DNA of 64,000 bases from Nitrosopumilus adriaticus (GTDB taxonomy: Archaea > Thermoproteota > Nitrososphaeria > Nitrososphaerales > Nitrosopumilaceae), in contig NZ_CP011070.1 of the NCBI RefSeq assembly GCF_000956175.1, positions 496,001 to 560,000 on the forward strand. The letters are read 5' to 3'. Below, one piece after another: positions 17,034 to 23,940 of the stretch (its first letter is position 1; each line of letters begins with the position of its first letter). A model generated the notes under the pieces. That model searched no databases, had not been told where the DNA came from, and was given only the letters and a program-made list of their open reading frames with translations. The translations under genes were made by a program, and so were the position numbers.

Positions 17034-17407
17034 ACAAGAAAAGATTCGTAGCAAACTAGTTGTTCAATAAACATTATTTTTCCTTTTGTAATCTCCCTTA
17101 GTTTTCTTTTGTAAGAAAGATCAATCTTTGTTCTTCTTTGTAGTAGATGGATTGTTTTTCCAGTAAGGTACCTTCCTTTTTTATCTCTATCAAAAAGGAT
17201 TATGAGGCTTTCATATTTTGCCGCACTATCTGTAAAGTCTATTATTCCTTTGAACTTGTGAAATTCTAAAATTTTTCCTAGGAAACCTACCTTTCTTAAT
17301 GCTCTGCAATCCCTTTTCCCTTCAACAACTACTACGCAATCTGTTTTAGAATTTAGTTGAAAAACAAAATTCTTCAATTCTGCAATTTCCTGTTCAGAAA
17401 CTAGCAC
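17030..17407 (-). CDS. Small Toprim-domain protein
   Basis: VVVVEGKRDCRALRKVG (acidic Glu) and LIILFDRDKKGR (Asp-x-Asp) are the two catalytic parts of a Toprim domain, covering most of the 125 residues. Family members are small primase-like or RNase M5-like nucleases; the archaeal protein has been placed with RNA processing factors, but its role is not settled. The start appears to be GTG at 17407. It is divergent from the amidotransferase at 17458. Confidence 0.8.
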   Translation of the reverse strand: MLVSEQEIAELKNFVFQLNSKTDCVVVVEGKRDCRALRKVGFLGKILEFHKFKGIIDFTDSAAKYESLIILFDRDKKGRYLTGKTIHLLQRRTKIDLSYKRKLREITKGKIMFIEQLVCYESFLV

Positions 17408-17457
17408 ATCATGTAATGTAGTTCTAACATATTAAGCACTTTTGGAAATAGAAAATA

Positions 17458-18141
17458 ATGTCTGATGTCCTACTTGTACAAAATACCCGAATTGAAGGTT
17501 CAGGTTATCTCGGTGAACTATTACAAAAAGATGGATTTGAAATTGTATCTGTAAATGCAAAGCATGAAAAACTTCCAGACAGGGCTTTCTCTATGGTTGT
17601 TATTTTAGGTGCACCTGAAAGTGCAAATGATGATTTGCCTTATCTGCGAGCAGAACAACAACTAATCAAAAAATCTGTTGAAAATAATACCCCTGTGATT
17701 GGAATTTGTTTGGGTTCACAACTAATTGCAAAATCATTTGGTGGCAAAGTGTATCCTGGACCAAGAAAAGAAATTGGATTTTACAATGATTTGAAAATAA
17801 ACAATAATGCCCCTCTTTTCAAAGGATTCACAAATCCATTTACTGTATTTCATTGGCATGGTGATACTTTTGATTTACCTAATGGTGCTGTTAATCTGGC
17901 CTCATCTGAGAATTATCCCAATCAGGCATTTCAATACAAGAGTGCTGTTGGATTACAGTTTCACTTAGAGGTAAATGAGGAGATGGTGAATCTTTGGCTT
18001 GATAATACAGAAGAAAAACTACAAAAAATCCCATACATCGATCCACAAAAAATTCGCTTAGACATTGTTGAAAATATTTCAACTGTAAAATCAAATATGA
18101 AGAATTTTTACAACAATTTCAAAACGTCATTTGACCTTTGA
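17458..18141 (+). CDS. Class I glutamine amidotransferase (GMP synthase-like)
   Basis: The nucleophile elbow GICLGSQ places Cys at residue 84; FHLE gives His169 and Glu171, completing the triad. VVILGAPESANDD precedes the oxyanion region. No synthetase domain is fused, so the protein belongs to the stand-alone GATase1 group related to GuaA amidotransferase domains, which hydrolyse Gln or gamma-glutamyl compounds. The substrate is unknown. It is the last core-type gene before the accessory island; palindromic repeats start immediately after its stop. Confidence 0.85.
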   Translation: MSDVLLVQNTRIEGSGYLGELLQKDGFEIVSVNAKHEKLPDRAFSMVVILGAPESANDDLPYLRAEQQLIKKSVENNTPVIGICLGSQLIAKSFGGKVYPGPRKEIGFYNDLKINNNAPLFKGFTNPFTVFHWHGDTFDLPNGAVNLASSENYPNQAFQYKSAVGLQFHLEVNEEMVNLWLDNTEEKLQKIPYIDPQKIRLDIVENISTVKSNMKNFYNNFKTSFDL

Positions 18142-18142
18142 C

Positions 18143-18196
18143 CAAAGTTTAATATACAAAACTTTGTTGTTCACCAAAATTTAATAACAAATTTTG
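18143..18196. promoter_or_regulatory. Two tandem palindromes upstream of the recombinase
   Basis: The first, 18143-18166, has perfect 8-base arms CAAAGTTT/AAACTTTG around 8 bases. The second, 18175-18196, has perfect 8-base arms CAAAATTT/AAATTTTG around 6 bases. Centres are 31 bases apart, about three helical turns. A TTTAATAAC box inside the second lies about 28 bases before the TTG start at 18211. They look like operators covering the core promoter, or recombinase arm sites. Confidence 0.65.
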
Positions 18197-18210
18197 CAAT
18201 ACAATGATAC

Positions 18211-19383
18211 TTGCGCAAAAAAACAATCACTATCTCATATGATTTTGAAACATTTGATACCGTAAAAAGATGGAAAAGAGAACTGGCAAGACGTGGTGTT
18301 AATGGTACTTTGTCTGCAAACACCTGGAAAAACGTCACATACTGGATGACCCGATTACTCAAACATTCAGGCAAAACCCCTGATGAATTAATCAAAGAAG
18401 CCACCCAAGATACGGAACTTGCCGAAGATAGGCTGGCAGAACTATTTTCTTGGTGCAAAGACATGGGGCAAGATGCCAATTCATGCATAATTGGAATCTA
18501 TGGGACATTGCGAGGATTTTATTCCCACAACAAAATTGATACTAGATCCTGGCATTCGCCAAAAATGAGACCAAAAGAGGTAGATCAGACTGATGCAAAC
18601 TATCCTTTATTCTCAATAAATGAAGATACACGAAAACTAGTCCTAAACAAGCAATTACTACGAGATTTTCTCAAATCTCTTAATCGAAGAGATGAAGTGA
18701 TTGCAATGTGTTTGATGTCTTCTGGTCTTGATATTGGAGATTTAATAAAATTGAATCTTGATTTTGTCAGGGGTCAAGATGAACACAAGAGACTGTTTGT
18801 GTCGAATTTTAGAAGCAAAAATGGTGAATGGATTCGAACCTTTATTGGAGTAGAGGCTACAAAGGGACTTAGAAAATACATCAAGCAAAACAGAAAAGAT
18901 GCTGAAGACTCTGAACCTATCTTTGTATCTAATATCCGAGATAATAATACGCGTATGGATTCAGCAAATATTGCGACTAATTTCCGAATTGCTCAAGAGA
19001 GACTGGGAATTTTCCTTACTCCAAAAAAGCAAGGTCCGCTTAGACCCAAAAGACTACGTAAGGTGTTTCGTACTGCATGCCAGATTGCCGCAGTTGGTGA
19101 TGATATGACACGAGTATTTATGGGACAAAAAAGTCAGTCATCTAAAATATATCTCTCAAAATCAAAAGAGGAACTGGAAATATTCTATGAGATGGTGGAG
19201 CCATTTCTTACTCTTTACACTGAAACTACAGACGATCAAGCAATAAGTAAACTCAAACAGGAATTCCATCAAGAGCGCAAAGAACTATTGCAGAACTATG
19301 AAATTCTTTTAATGAAATTTCAAAATATGAGCAAACGACTAGACACCATTGATAGTGTTGTCTATAACTCAAACACTGCTTAG
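18211..19383 (+). CDS. Tyrosine recombinase/integrase family protein (390 aa)
   Basis: An N-terminal SAM-like core-binding domain (about 10-110) precedes a catalytic domain with RPKRLRKVFRTACQIA near 290, FMGQKSQSSKIYLS (candidate nucleophile Tyr near 315), and VEPFLTLYTE; a coiled-coil tail follows (ISKLKQEFHQERKELLQNY). Box I, normally TGLR, reads SGLDIGDLIKL, so the first catalytic Arg is Asp here, and the usual box II His is not evident. It may be a diverged recombinase or a DNA-binding derivative. The start is TTG; it marks the left side of the accessory region. Confidence 0.78.
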   Translation: MRKKTITISYDFETFDTVKRWKRELARRGVNGTLSANTWKNVTYWMTRLLKHSGKTPDELIKEATQDTELAEDRLAELFSWCKDMGQDANSCIIGIYGTLRGFYSHNKIDTRSWHSPKMRPKEVDQTDANYPLFSINEDTRKLVLNKQLLRDFLKSLNRRDEVIAMCLMSSGLDIGDLIKLNLDFVRGQDEHKRLFVSNFRSKNGEWIRTFIGVEATKGLRKYIKQNRKDAEDSEPIFVSNIRDNNTRMDSANIATNFRIAQERLGIFLTPKKQGPLRPKRLRKVFRTACQIAAVGDDMTRVFMGQKSQSSKIYLSKSKEELEIFYEMVEPFLTLYTETTDDQAISKLKQEFHQERKELLQNYEILLMKFQNMSKRLDTIDSVVYNSNTA

Positions 19384-19558
19384 AATTAGTATCTACACTT
19401 GTTTTTGACTTGATATTTTTGTGGTTCTGTTAAGATTTGTATTTGGTTCAAATTCCTCTTAGAGTACATATGTGATAGGTATAGACAAGTAGAATACGTT
19501 AATTTTTTTAGAATGAATTTGGCCATTTTCTTAAATGTCTTTTTGAATTGATTATTTT

Positions 19559-19756
19559 ATGGCTCAAGTATGTACTGGATTATGTAGTAGATTCAAACCT
19601 AATTCATATACAAATAATTTACGTTACAAAATTGGTCAAAAATGGTGTTCATTATGTGCATTGTTTTTTATGACACAAGAAACTATTTGTCCCTGCTGTA
19701 AAACACGTCTTAGATCAAAGCCCAGGAGTAAACGAGATGAAGTGCCAAGAATGTGA
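19559..19756 (+). CDS. Small zinc-ribbon protein (65 aa)
   Basis: Cysteine pairs CTGLC, CSLC and CPCC with a basic tail TRLRSKPRSKR indicate one or two zinc knuckles and nucleic-acid contact. The C-terminal part resembles CPCCNTRVRYSTRSNKRK in the protein at 24894, so the two are paralogues about 5 kb apart. It has no signal peptide. Its end overlaps by 20 bases the start of a second Cys-rich frame at 19737, suggesting co-translation. Confidence 0.7.
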   Translation: MAQVCTGLCSRFKPNSYTNNLRYKIGQKWCSLCALFFMTQETICPCCKTRLRSKPRSKRDEVPRM

Positions 19757-19889
19757 TCATGAAAAAGGGAAATGTGACTGTCTTTGTTGCTGCTCTATCT
19801 CACAGATTGGATGTCCATATTGTGTCTTACCAGTTTTAGGATATAGACAAATTAAAAAAATTATTAGAAAAATAAAAAACCCTTCTTAA
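19737..19889 (+). CDS. Cys-rich micro-protein (50 aa)
   Basis: ATG at 19737 lies inside the end of the previous gene in another phase. The product begins MKCQECDHEKGKCDCLCCCS and continues with CPYC, then a hydrophobic and strongly basic tail (YRQIKKIIRKIKNPS). Ten cysteines in 50 residues, in pairs, suggest a zinc-ribbon or metal-cluster protein. The cysteine pattern and overlap with a related gene argue against chance. Function unknown. Confidence 0.6.
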   Translation: MKCQECDHEKGKCDCLCCCSISQIGCPYCVLPVLGYRQIKKIIRKIKNPS

Positions 19890-19935
19890 TTAATTCCATT
19901 ATTCTATACTAAATTCAGTTTTTTTCATTTCAATT

Positions 19936-20325
19936 CTAATTTAATTTTGGTGAAGGTATGTTGAAAACCTGTTTTACTGTTCTTGATTTACCATCTTTGA
20001 AGACTTGTTTAGGATAGTGTTTCATTGAGAATGCTGCCATCTGTAATAATATTCCCTGAAGATCTTTGCCCTTGTTTGTAAGATGATATTCTACACGAAT
20101 TGGAATCTCATCATACACATCTCGTGAAATTAATCCTGCTCTTTCCATTTCTTTTAGTCTTGCAGAAAGCGTTTTGGGGTTTATCTCCTCAATGTGATCT
20201 AGGAATTGATTAAATCTAGTATGATCCCTCATTGCCATATTTCTGATAATGTGTATGGTGAATTTTTTTCCAATAATTTTGAAGGTATTGTCCACTGGAC
20301 AGTTTTTAATTGCATCCAAATTCAT
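19936..20325 (-). CDS. HxlR-family winged-helix regulator
   Basis: CPVDNTFKIIGKKFTIHIIRNM followed by RFNQFLDHIEEINPKTLSARLKEMERAGLI is the HxlR signature: an N-terminal Cys then a winged helix. Such proteins are dimeric regulators, often responding to oxidants or electrophiles through that Cys (here residue 9). It is transcribed divergently from the Cys-rich gene at 20567, with two palindromes between them, so autoregulation and control of that neighbour are likely. Homologues are common in this lineage. Confidence 0.88.
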   Translation of the reverse strand: MNLDAIKNCPVDNTFKIIGKKFTIHIIRNMAMRDHTRFNQFLDHIEEINPKTLSARLKEMERAGLISRDVYDEIPIRVEYHLTNKGKDLQGILLQMAAFSMKHYPKQVFKDGKSRTVKQVFNIPSPKLN

Positions 20326-20369
20326 ATATGCATTTGAAGAATTTTGTATATAATGCTTACCTTTCTATA

Positions 20370-20470
20370 GTTAGTAATAAAGAGTAACTAACCATATGTA
20401 TATCTGATAGCATGTCTTTCACTAGCTGCTATAAATAAAGAATTGTTATTAACTTACTTTAGGTAAGTAA
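20370..20470. promoter_or_regulatory. Divergent control region: two palindromes and a TATA box
   Basis: GTTAGT/ACTAAC arms at 20370-20392 lie upstream of the hxlR promoter (a TATATAAT-like stretch near 20348). CTATAAATAAA at 20429-20439 is a clear TATA box for the rightward gene. TTACTT/AAGTAA arms at 20454-20470 cover the expected start of that transcript. Both palindromes share GTAAC/GTTAC-type half sites, as expected for one dimeric repressor, most simply the HxlR protein. Confidence 0.6.
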
Positions 20471-20566
20471 CAATGAGAATCACAAACCATACTAACAATC
20501 GTCGCTCTCCTACAACCTCCTGTGATTCTTTTTGTCTTACTTTTGATTATACGGGAGGTGAAGTAA
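20471..20566 (+). promoter_or_regulatory. Structured 5' leader with hairpin, T-run and anti-Shine-Dalgarno
   Basis: Arms AGAATCACA (20476-20484) and TGTGATTCT (20521-20529) form a 9-base stem with a 36-base loop, followed by a T-run, terminator-like in form. The loop ends in ACCTCC (20515-20520), fully complementary to GGAGGT (20554-20559), the strong ribosome site GGGAGGTGA eight bases before ATG 20567. The leader could therefore hide or expose the site. A leader this long with a strong site is unusual among these often leaderless genes. Confidence 0.5.
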
Positions 20567-20884
20567 ATGGAATGTAATGGACCACAATGCTCAGTTTCAC
20601 AAGTAGAATCACAAAATTCATGTGAATGTCCTTCTTGTACAGGACAAAACCCTGTTGATTTTATCGAATTAACTTGGCACAAAGCAGCAATGGATGCCAT
20701 CTTGGATGCTAAAAAAGATAGAATCAAAGAAAGAATAGAAAAACATTTGGGTGATGCACTAGATCAAGGTGCAGATGCTGTAGTTGAACATATTCACAAG
20801 AAAATATCTGCAGCGATAACTACGGCAGGTAGTGAACAAGAGCTAAAAAACAAACTGTTCTCAATTTTAAAGGAGGCTTGCTAA
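20567..20884 (+). CDS. Cys-rich N-terminal helical hypothetical protein (105 aa)
   Basis: MECNGPQC, CECPSC and a final Cys105 give six cysteines, five within the first 24 residues, followed by a helical body with KDRIKERIEKHLGDALDQG. The cysteines could bind metal or act as redox sensors. It is soluble with no membrane segment. It has a strong ribosome site and is divergent from the HxlR regulator, which likely controls it. I do not recognise the family. Confidence 0.7.
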   Translation: MECNGPQCSVSQVESQNSCECPSCTGQNPVDFIELTWHKAAMDAILDAKKDRIKERIEKHLGDALDQGADAVVEHIHKKISAAITTAGSEQELKNKLFSILKEAC

Positions 20885-20886
20885 GC

Positions 20887-20909
20887 CTTTCCTTTCTTTT
20901 TATTTTATA
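20887..20909 (+). terminator. T-rich tract after the Cys-rich gene
   Basis: TTTCCTTTCTTTTTATTTTAT directly follows the stop at 20884. Archaeal RNA polymerase commonly terminates on such T-rich tracts without a hairpin. Confidence 0.4.
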
Positions 20910-20919
20910 CTGTAAGTAT

Positions 20920-20938
20920 GTGGACCTGTCAAGATTTG
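20920..20938 (+). repeat. Dispersed ~19-bp motif, one of three or four copies
   Basis: GTGGACCTGTCAAGATTTG here recurs with a few changes at 22205-22223 (GTGGACCTATCGAGGTTTG) and 19421-19439 (GTGGTTCTGTTAAGATTTG), and more loosely at 30391-30409. Each copy follows the end of an accessory-region gene. It could be a terminator or processing signal, or remains of a small mobile repeat. Confidence 0.45.
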
Positions 20939-20997
20939 ATTGTTTGGTTATATTATGACTTAACATTTATTATGATAATAACATATGCAGGTAATAC

Positions 20998-21771
20998 TTG
21001 TTAAAAATCACTTTCAATAAACTTTCCACATTGCTTACGATCTCAATGTTAATTGTTTTCATTTCAACCCCTAATGATGCCTATGCATGCAGCATAACTG
21101 ACCTAAAATCGTGTGTTAAGGATGTGGTCAAAGAAGTAGTTGATCCACTAATCAAAGGAATTGATGATGATATTGGAAAAGTAAAGGGTGATATTTCCAC
21201 GCTTGATGCTGACATGAAAAAAGACATCGGTGATGTAAAAGGGGAGATATCTTCCCTTGAAGGTGATATCACAAAAGATATTGGCACTGTGATTAAAGAT
21301 GTTGAAAAAGTTGAATCTAAAGTCGAATCAATAGAGTCATCCATTGGAAAAGACTTCTCAAGTGTCATATCCGACATAAAGTCCGATGTGACAAAAATCG
21401 AGCAAGACACTGAGAATCTGGAAAAGACAGTCATAAATGACATCAAAGAAGATGTGAATGAAATTAAAAATGACATTAAAGAGATTGAAAAAGTCGTAGC
21501 ATCAGTTGAGCGAATAGAACAGAAAATAGTTCATTTCATTGAGAATGTGGCCGAGAACTTTTGGGATGATCTTAAAAGAGATCTTGGATATGTCCTTTAT
21601 GGAATCATTGCAGTTGTTGTAGGATATGTAATAATTCGAATAATTCAGTTTGCCCTATGGTTGCACGCATACTTGAGAAATGACGGTGTTGAATCAAACA
21701 CCAAAAAAATTGTCAGTCAAAATGAACAGATAATTGAATTGCTAGAAAAAATTTCAAAAGGTAGATCATGA
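20998..21771 (+). CDS. Exported coiled-coil protein with C-terminal membrane helix (257 aa)
   Basis: A signal peptide ends near AYAC (residue 31). Residues 35-185 are a long heptad-like region with repeats of the form GDI..L..D..KDIG, probably an extended coiled coil. A membrane helix (VLYGIIAVVVGYVIIRIIQF, about 199-218) and a short cytoplasmic helix follow. It looks like a rod-like surface stalk or a sensor resembling the coiled-coil part of chemoreceptors, but has no signalling domain. The start is TTG. Its stop overlaps the zinc-finger gene at 21768, so both are probably co-translated. Confidence 0.72.
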   Translation: MLKITFNKLSTLLTISMLIVFISTPNDAYACSITDLKSCVKDVVKEVVDPLIKGIDDDIGKVKGDISTLDADMKKDIGDVKGEISSLEGDITKDIGTVIKDVEKVESKVESIESSIGKDFSSVISDIKSDVTKIEQDTENLEKTVINDIKEDVNEIKNDIKEIEKVVASVERIEQKIVHFIENVAENFWDDLKRDLGYVLYGIIAVVVGYVIIRIIQFALWLHAYLRNDGVESNTKKIVSQNEQIIELLEKISKGRS

Positions 21772-21878
21772 GTTCAAAAAGAATTCAATGTGATATTTGT
21801 GGAATATGGTTACAGGGGGAAGGCTTTCTTGCAAGACACGTTAAAGCATTACATCAAAATGCAAAAATCATACCATGA
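21768..21878 (+). CDS. Single C2H2 zinc-finger micro-protein (36 aa)
   Basis: ATG overlaps the previous stop as ATGA. CDICGIWLQGEGFLARHVKALH fits the classical spacing C-x2-C-x12-H-x4-H exactly, with the hydrophobic Phe and Leu of the finger core in place. The product is one finger and short flanks. It was missed by length but the motif is highly specific. It could bind DNA/RNA or be a protein adaptor. Its coupling to a membrane coiled-coil gene is unusual. Confidence 0.7.
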   Translation: MSSKRIQCDICGIWLQGEGFLARHVKALHQNAKIIP

Positions 21879-21988
21879 TGTTTTATTTCTGTAATATTTG
21901 TGCACAGTTCAATTTAGAACTGTTTTCTCTAAATAATTCTATAATGTTGAAAAATATCTTTAAGTTAGCTCCATAGTGTGATGTGTTC

Positions 21989-22180
21989 ATGTCCTATGAT
22001 CTTTCTCTTCTTTTGTTGCCATCATTCATTGCAGCATTTCTTGTTTCAGGAATATCTGTAGTTTTTGTAAGAAAAACAAGTTCATCCAAATTTCTTAAAT
22101 CTGTTTTTCTAATTACTGTCTGGATAATTTCATTCATGTCTGTTTTCTTGTTTTTTACTAGTGGGTTTCCAATTGTTTGA
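21989..22180 (+). CDS. Small membrane protein, two helices (63 aa)
   Basis: Two hydrophobic segments (LLLLPSFIAAFLVSGISVVF and VFLITVWIISFMSVFLFF) are separated by a basic loop RKTSSSKF, giving a hairpin with the loop likely in the cytoplasm. ATG at 21989 is preferred; a GTG six bases upstream is also in frame. An imperfect regulatory repeat CAGTTC/GAACTG lies at 21905-21922. The family is unknown. Confidence 0.5.
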   Translation: MSYDLSLLLLPSFIAAFLVSGISVVFVRKTSSSKFLKSVFLITVWIISFMSVFLFFTSGFPIV

Positions 22181-22278
22181 TTTTTTGTAATTTTATTATG
22201 GTGTGTGGACCTATCGAGGTTTGCTATTAGTGGAACTGTTGAGATTCATTAATGAATTATCTTCAAATCTAACACTTG

Positions 22279-22404
22279 TTAGATCTTTTCTATCGTAATT
22301 TTTACTTGCTCGCCTTCAAACGTAGAAATTTTATCATGCATTCTTTTTGGGATAACAATTACTCTCATTTCCCCTTGATGAGCAATTGTTGCAACAAATT
22401 GCAT
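22279..22404 (-). CDS. AbrB/SpoVT-like small DNA-binding protein (41 aa)
   Basis: The minus strand encodes ATIAHQGEMRVIVIPKRMHD and then EGEQVKITIEKI, the beta-hairpin pattern of swapped-hairpin AbrB domains (strand, short helix after the I-P-K step, strand). These bind DNA as dimers and serve as antitoxins or general regulators. A GTG at 22416 would add four residues. Two perfect palindromes lie between it and the divergent gene at 22492, likely its operators. Confidence 0.6.
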   Translation of the reverse strand: MQFVATIAHQGEMRVIVIPKRMHDKISTFEGEQVKITIEKI

Positions 22405-22449
22405 GGTATCGGCCACATTACTTTGTGAAATTATATCTAATTATATTAC

Positions 22450-22485
22450 ACTATATTAATATAGTATAATATAGTATACTATATT
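22450..22485. promoter_or_regulatory. Two adjacent perfect AT palindromes
   Basis: ACTATATTAATATAGT (22450-22465) is a 16-base perfect palindrome, and AATATAGTATACTATATT (22468-22485) an 18-base one. They share ATATAGT half sites and lie seven bases before the ATG at 22492. Tandem copies between a small AbrB-like gene and a divergent small gene strongly suggest an autoregulatory operator. Confidence 0.65.
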
Positions 22486-22491
22486 AAAATC

Positions 22492-22662
22492 ATGACTAAA
22501 AAAGTAGAAAATACACCTAAACTATCATGGCATGAGGAAATCATCAAAGCTCAGCTAGGTCAATGGATTGTAGACTTACAGAAAAAGGCAGAACTAGAAT
22601 CAAGATTACAAAAGGCATTTGAGAATTCCAAGAGTCATGTTTCATCACTAAGTCAAATGTAA
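22492..22662 (+). CDS. Small helical hypothetical protein (56 aa)
   Basis: MTKKVENTPKLSWHEEIIKA starts a charged, entirely helical protein with heptad-like pattern in QWIVDLQKKAELESRLQKAF. It is divergent from the AbrB-like gene across the palindromes. The pairing resembles small regulator/partner modules, including toxin-antitoxin layouts, but no toxin motif is visible. The unusual operator and coherent reading frame support it as a real gene. Confidence 0.55.
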   Translation: MTKKVENTPKLSWHEEIIKAQLGQWIVDLQKKAELESRLQKAFENSKSHVSSLSQM

Positions 22663-22718
22663 ATTTATTTGAATAAATCCTGTCTAAATTTTTATTAATA
22701 TCATAAGTTATTATATTA

Positions 22719-22804
22719 TTGGAAGCTGGATGCACAATATCATCATCGATTATTCTCGTCCCAAACACCCCTTACTTTACAAGGATAATTTATCTGGCTT
22801 CCAA
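22719..22804. other. Intergenic long-range stem with a possible 31-aa frame
   Basis: The 282-base gap 22663-22944 contains arms TTGGAAGC (22719-22726) and GCTTCCAA (22797-22804), a perfect 8-base inverted repeat 70 bases apart. Within it a small frame (22730-22825) could encode MHNIIIDYSRPKHPLLYKDN and 11 more residues. It could be a small RNA, a decayed mobile repeat, or a microprotein; nothing else is seen in the gap. Confidence 0.25.
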
Positions 22805-22944
22805 AATTTTATTCCAGTATTGTAGAATTACCAATACATTATAACAAAAATAATACAATGTACTGATCTATGTTTTCCATAGGATACATCAGTAATGTTT
22901 TAAATGCCCAAAAATTAGAAAATAATAGGTTATGAGGATAATAA

Positions 22945-23271
22945 ATGGAGAAAAAAGTTAGTGTTGATATAAAAGAGATAGATGCTGTGAGCTGGCAAGT
23001 GGTAGAAAGAATATTACTAATATTTTATGAACAAGGCTCACTTAAAAAATCCCAGATTGCCATGAAATCTGGTTTAAAATATACTACGTGCATGCGTTAT
23101 CTAAAATGGTTAAATGAAAAGATGGATTTTATAGCCTTTGAATTAAGTAGTGATAATAGACAAATACAGTCAATACAACTCACATCACAAGGAATTTCTT
23201 TTTGTAAAAATAAAATTTTTGAAAAATATAATGTTGATGTAAAAAAGAACAACGGACAACTTTTTGCTTAA
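22945..23271 (+). CDS. Winged-helix DNA-binding protein (108 aa)
   Basis: Residues 18-100 form a winged helix: VERILLIFYEQGSLKKSQIAMKSGLKYTTCMRYLKWL is a helix-turn-helix, and IQLTSQGISFCKN the final helix. It resembles short archaeal regulators of the PadR/MarR-like general type. It is soluble, with no ligand domain. It lies about 80 bases upstream of the secreted protease and may regulate it. Confidence 0.75.
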   Translation: MEKKVSVDIKEIDAVSWQVVERILLIFYEQGSLKKSQIAMKSGLKYTTCMRYLKWLNEKMDFIAFELSSDNRQIQSIQLTSQGISFCKNKIFEKYNVDVKKNNGQLFA

Positions 23272-23350
23272 AAATATTACGTACCGATCAGCACGTCTCC
23301 AACGGTGCGTTTGTCTTATTAGCAATTTCCAAACTTGGGAATATAATAAC

Positions 23351-23938
23351 ATGAATACGATACAAATAATGACTGTGGTAACTTCAATTGCGTTATTAGG
23401 TGGATTAACTGTAATCCCAAACGTTTCTGCACACACATCTGGTAATTCAGGTCTATTATCTAACAACCAACAAATTTGTTATAGTGTTAGTGGACTGAAT
23501 TTAGTTGAACTTAATGGAAATACAAACCAAGGCTCAACGATAAAAACTCATGCAATAAATGGAATGAATGATGTCAACAGTATGACTGATTTCAATGTAT
23601 CTGAGAGAACCAGTTGTTCAGGTGGAACATATAGTTGGGTAACAAGCACCTATCTCGCTAATGCAAACGACAAAGCAACCACTACTCCGATAATTTCTGG
23701 TTCTGTAAAGTACATAATGTTTAGTAACAATGCAGATGCAAACATGATTAATTCAGGCTCATGTCAATGGTATCAAAATGATAACATCGAATATGTAGCT
23801 AATCATGAATTTGGACATTATGCGGGATTAATTCATCAGTCTGGCTCAACTAGTCATACAATGATGCACACGTCTTGCGATACAGGATATGCAATAATTA
23901 GGTCTGGAGATATCTCTCAGATCAATGGATGGTATTGA
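23351..23938 (+). CDS. Secreted metzincin-type metalloprotease (195 aa)
   Basis: A signal peptide (MNTIQIMTVVTSIALLGG...SAH, cleavage near residue 27) precedes a roughly 165-residue domain with HEFGHYAGLIH at 152-162, the full HExxHxxGxxH zinc motif, and a Met-turn MMHTSC at 171-176. This matches metzincins such as matrixin-like proteases. No pro-domain or cysteine switch is obvious, though the family is small. I chose ATG 23351 because it starts the signal peptide; an upstream in-frame start would precede it by 29 residues. Followed closely by an exported partner gene. Confidence 0.85.
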   Translation: MNTIQIMTVVTSIALLGGLTVIPNVSAHTSGNSGLLSNNQQICYSVSGLNLVELNGNTNQGSTIKTHAINGMNDVNSMTDFNVSERTSCSGGTYSWVTSTYLANANDKATTTPIISGSVKYIMFSNNADANMINSGSCQWYQNDNIEYVANHEFGHYAGLIHQSGSTSHTMMHTSCDTGYAIIRSGDISQINGWY

Positions 23939-23940
23939 AA

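Noticed and set aside
20449-20727. Antisense frame over the structured leader and Cys-rich gene
   Set aside because: Overlaps the promoter, palindrome and ribosome site of a better-supported gene on the other strand.
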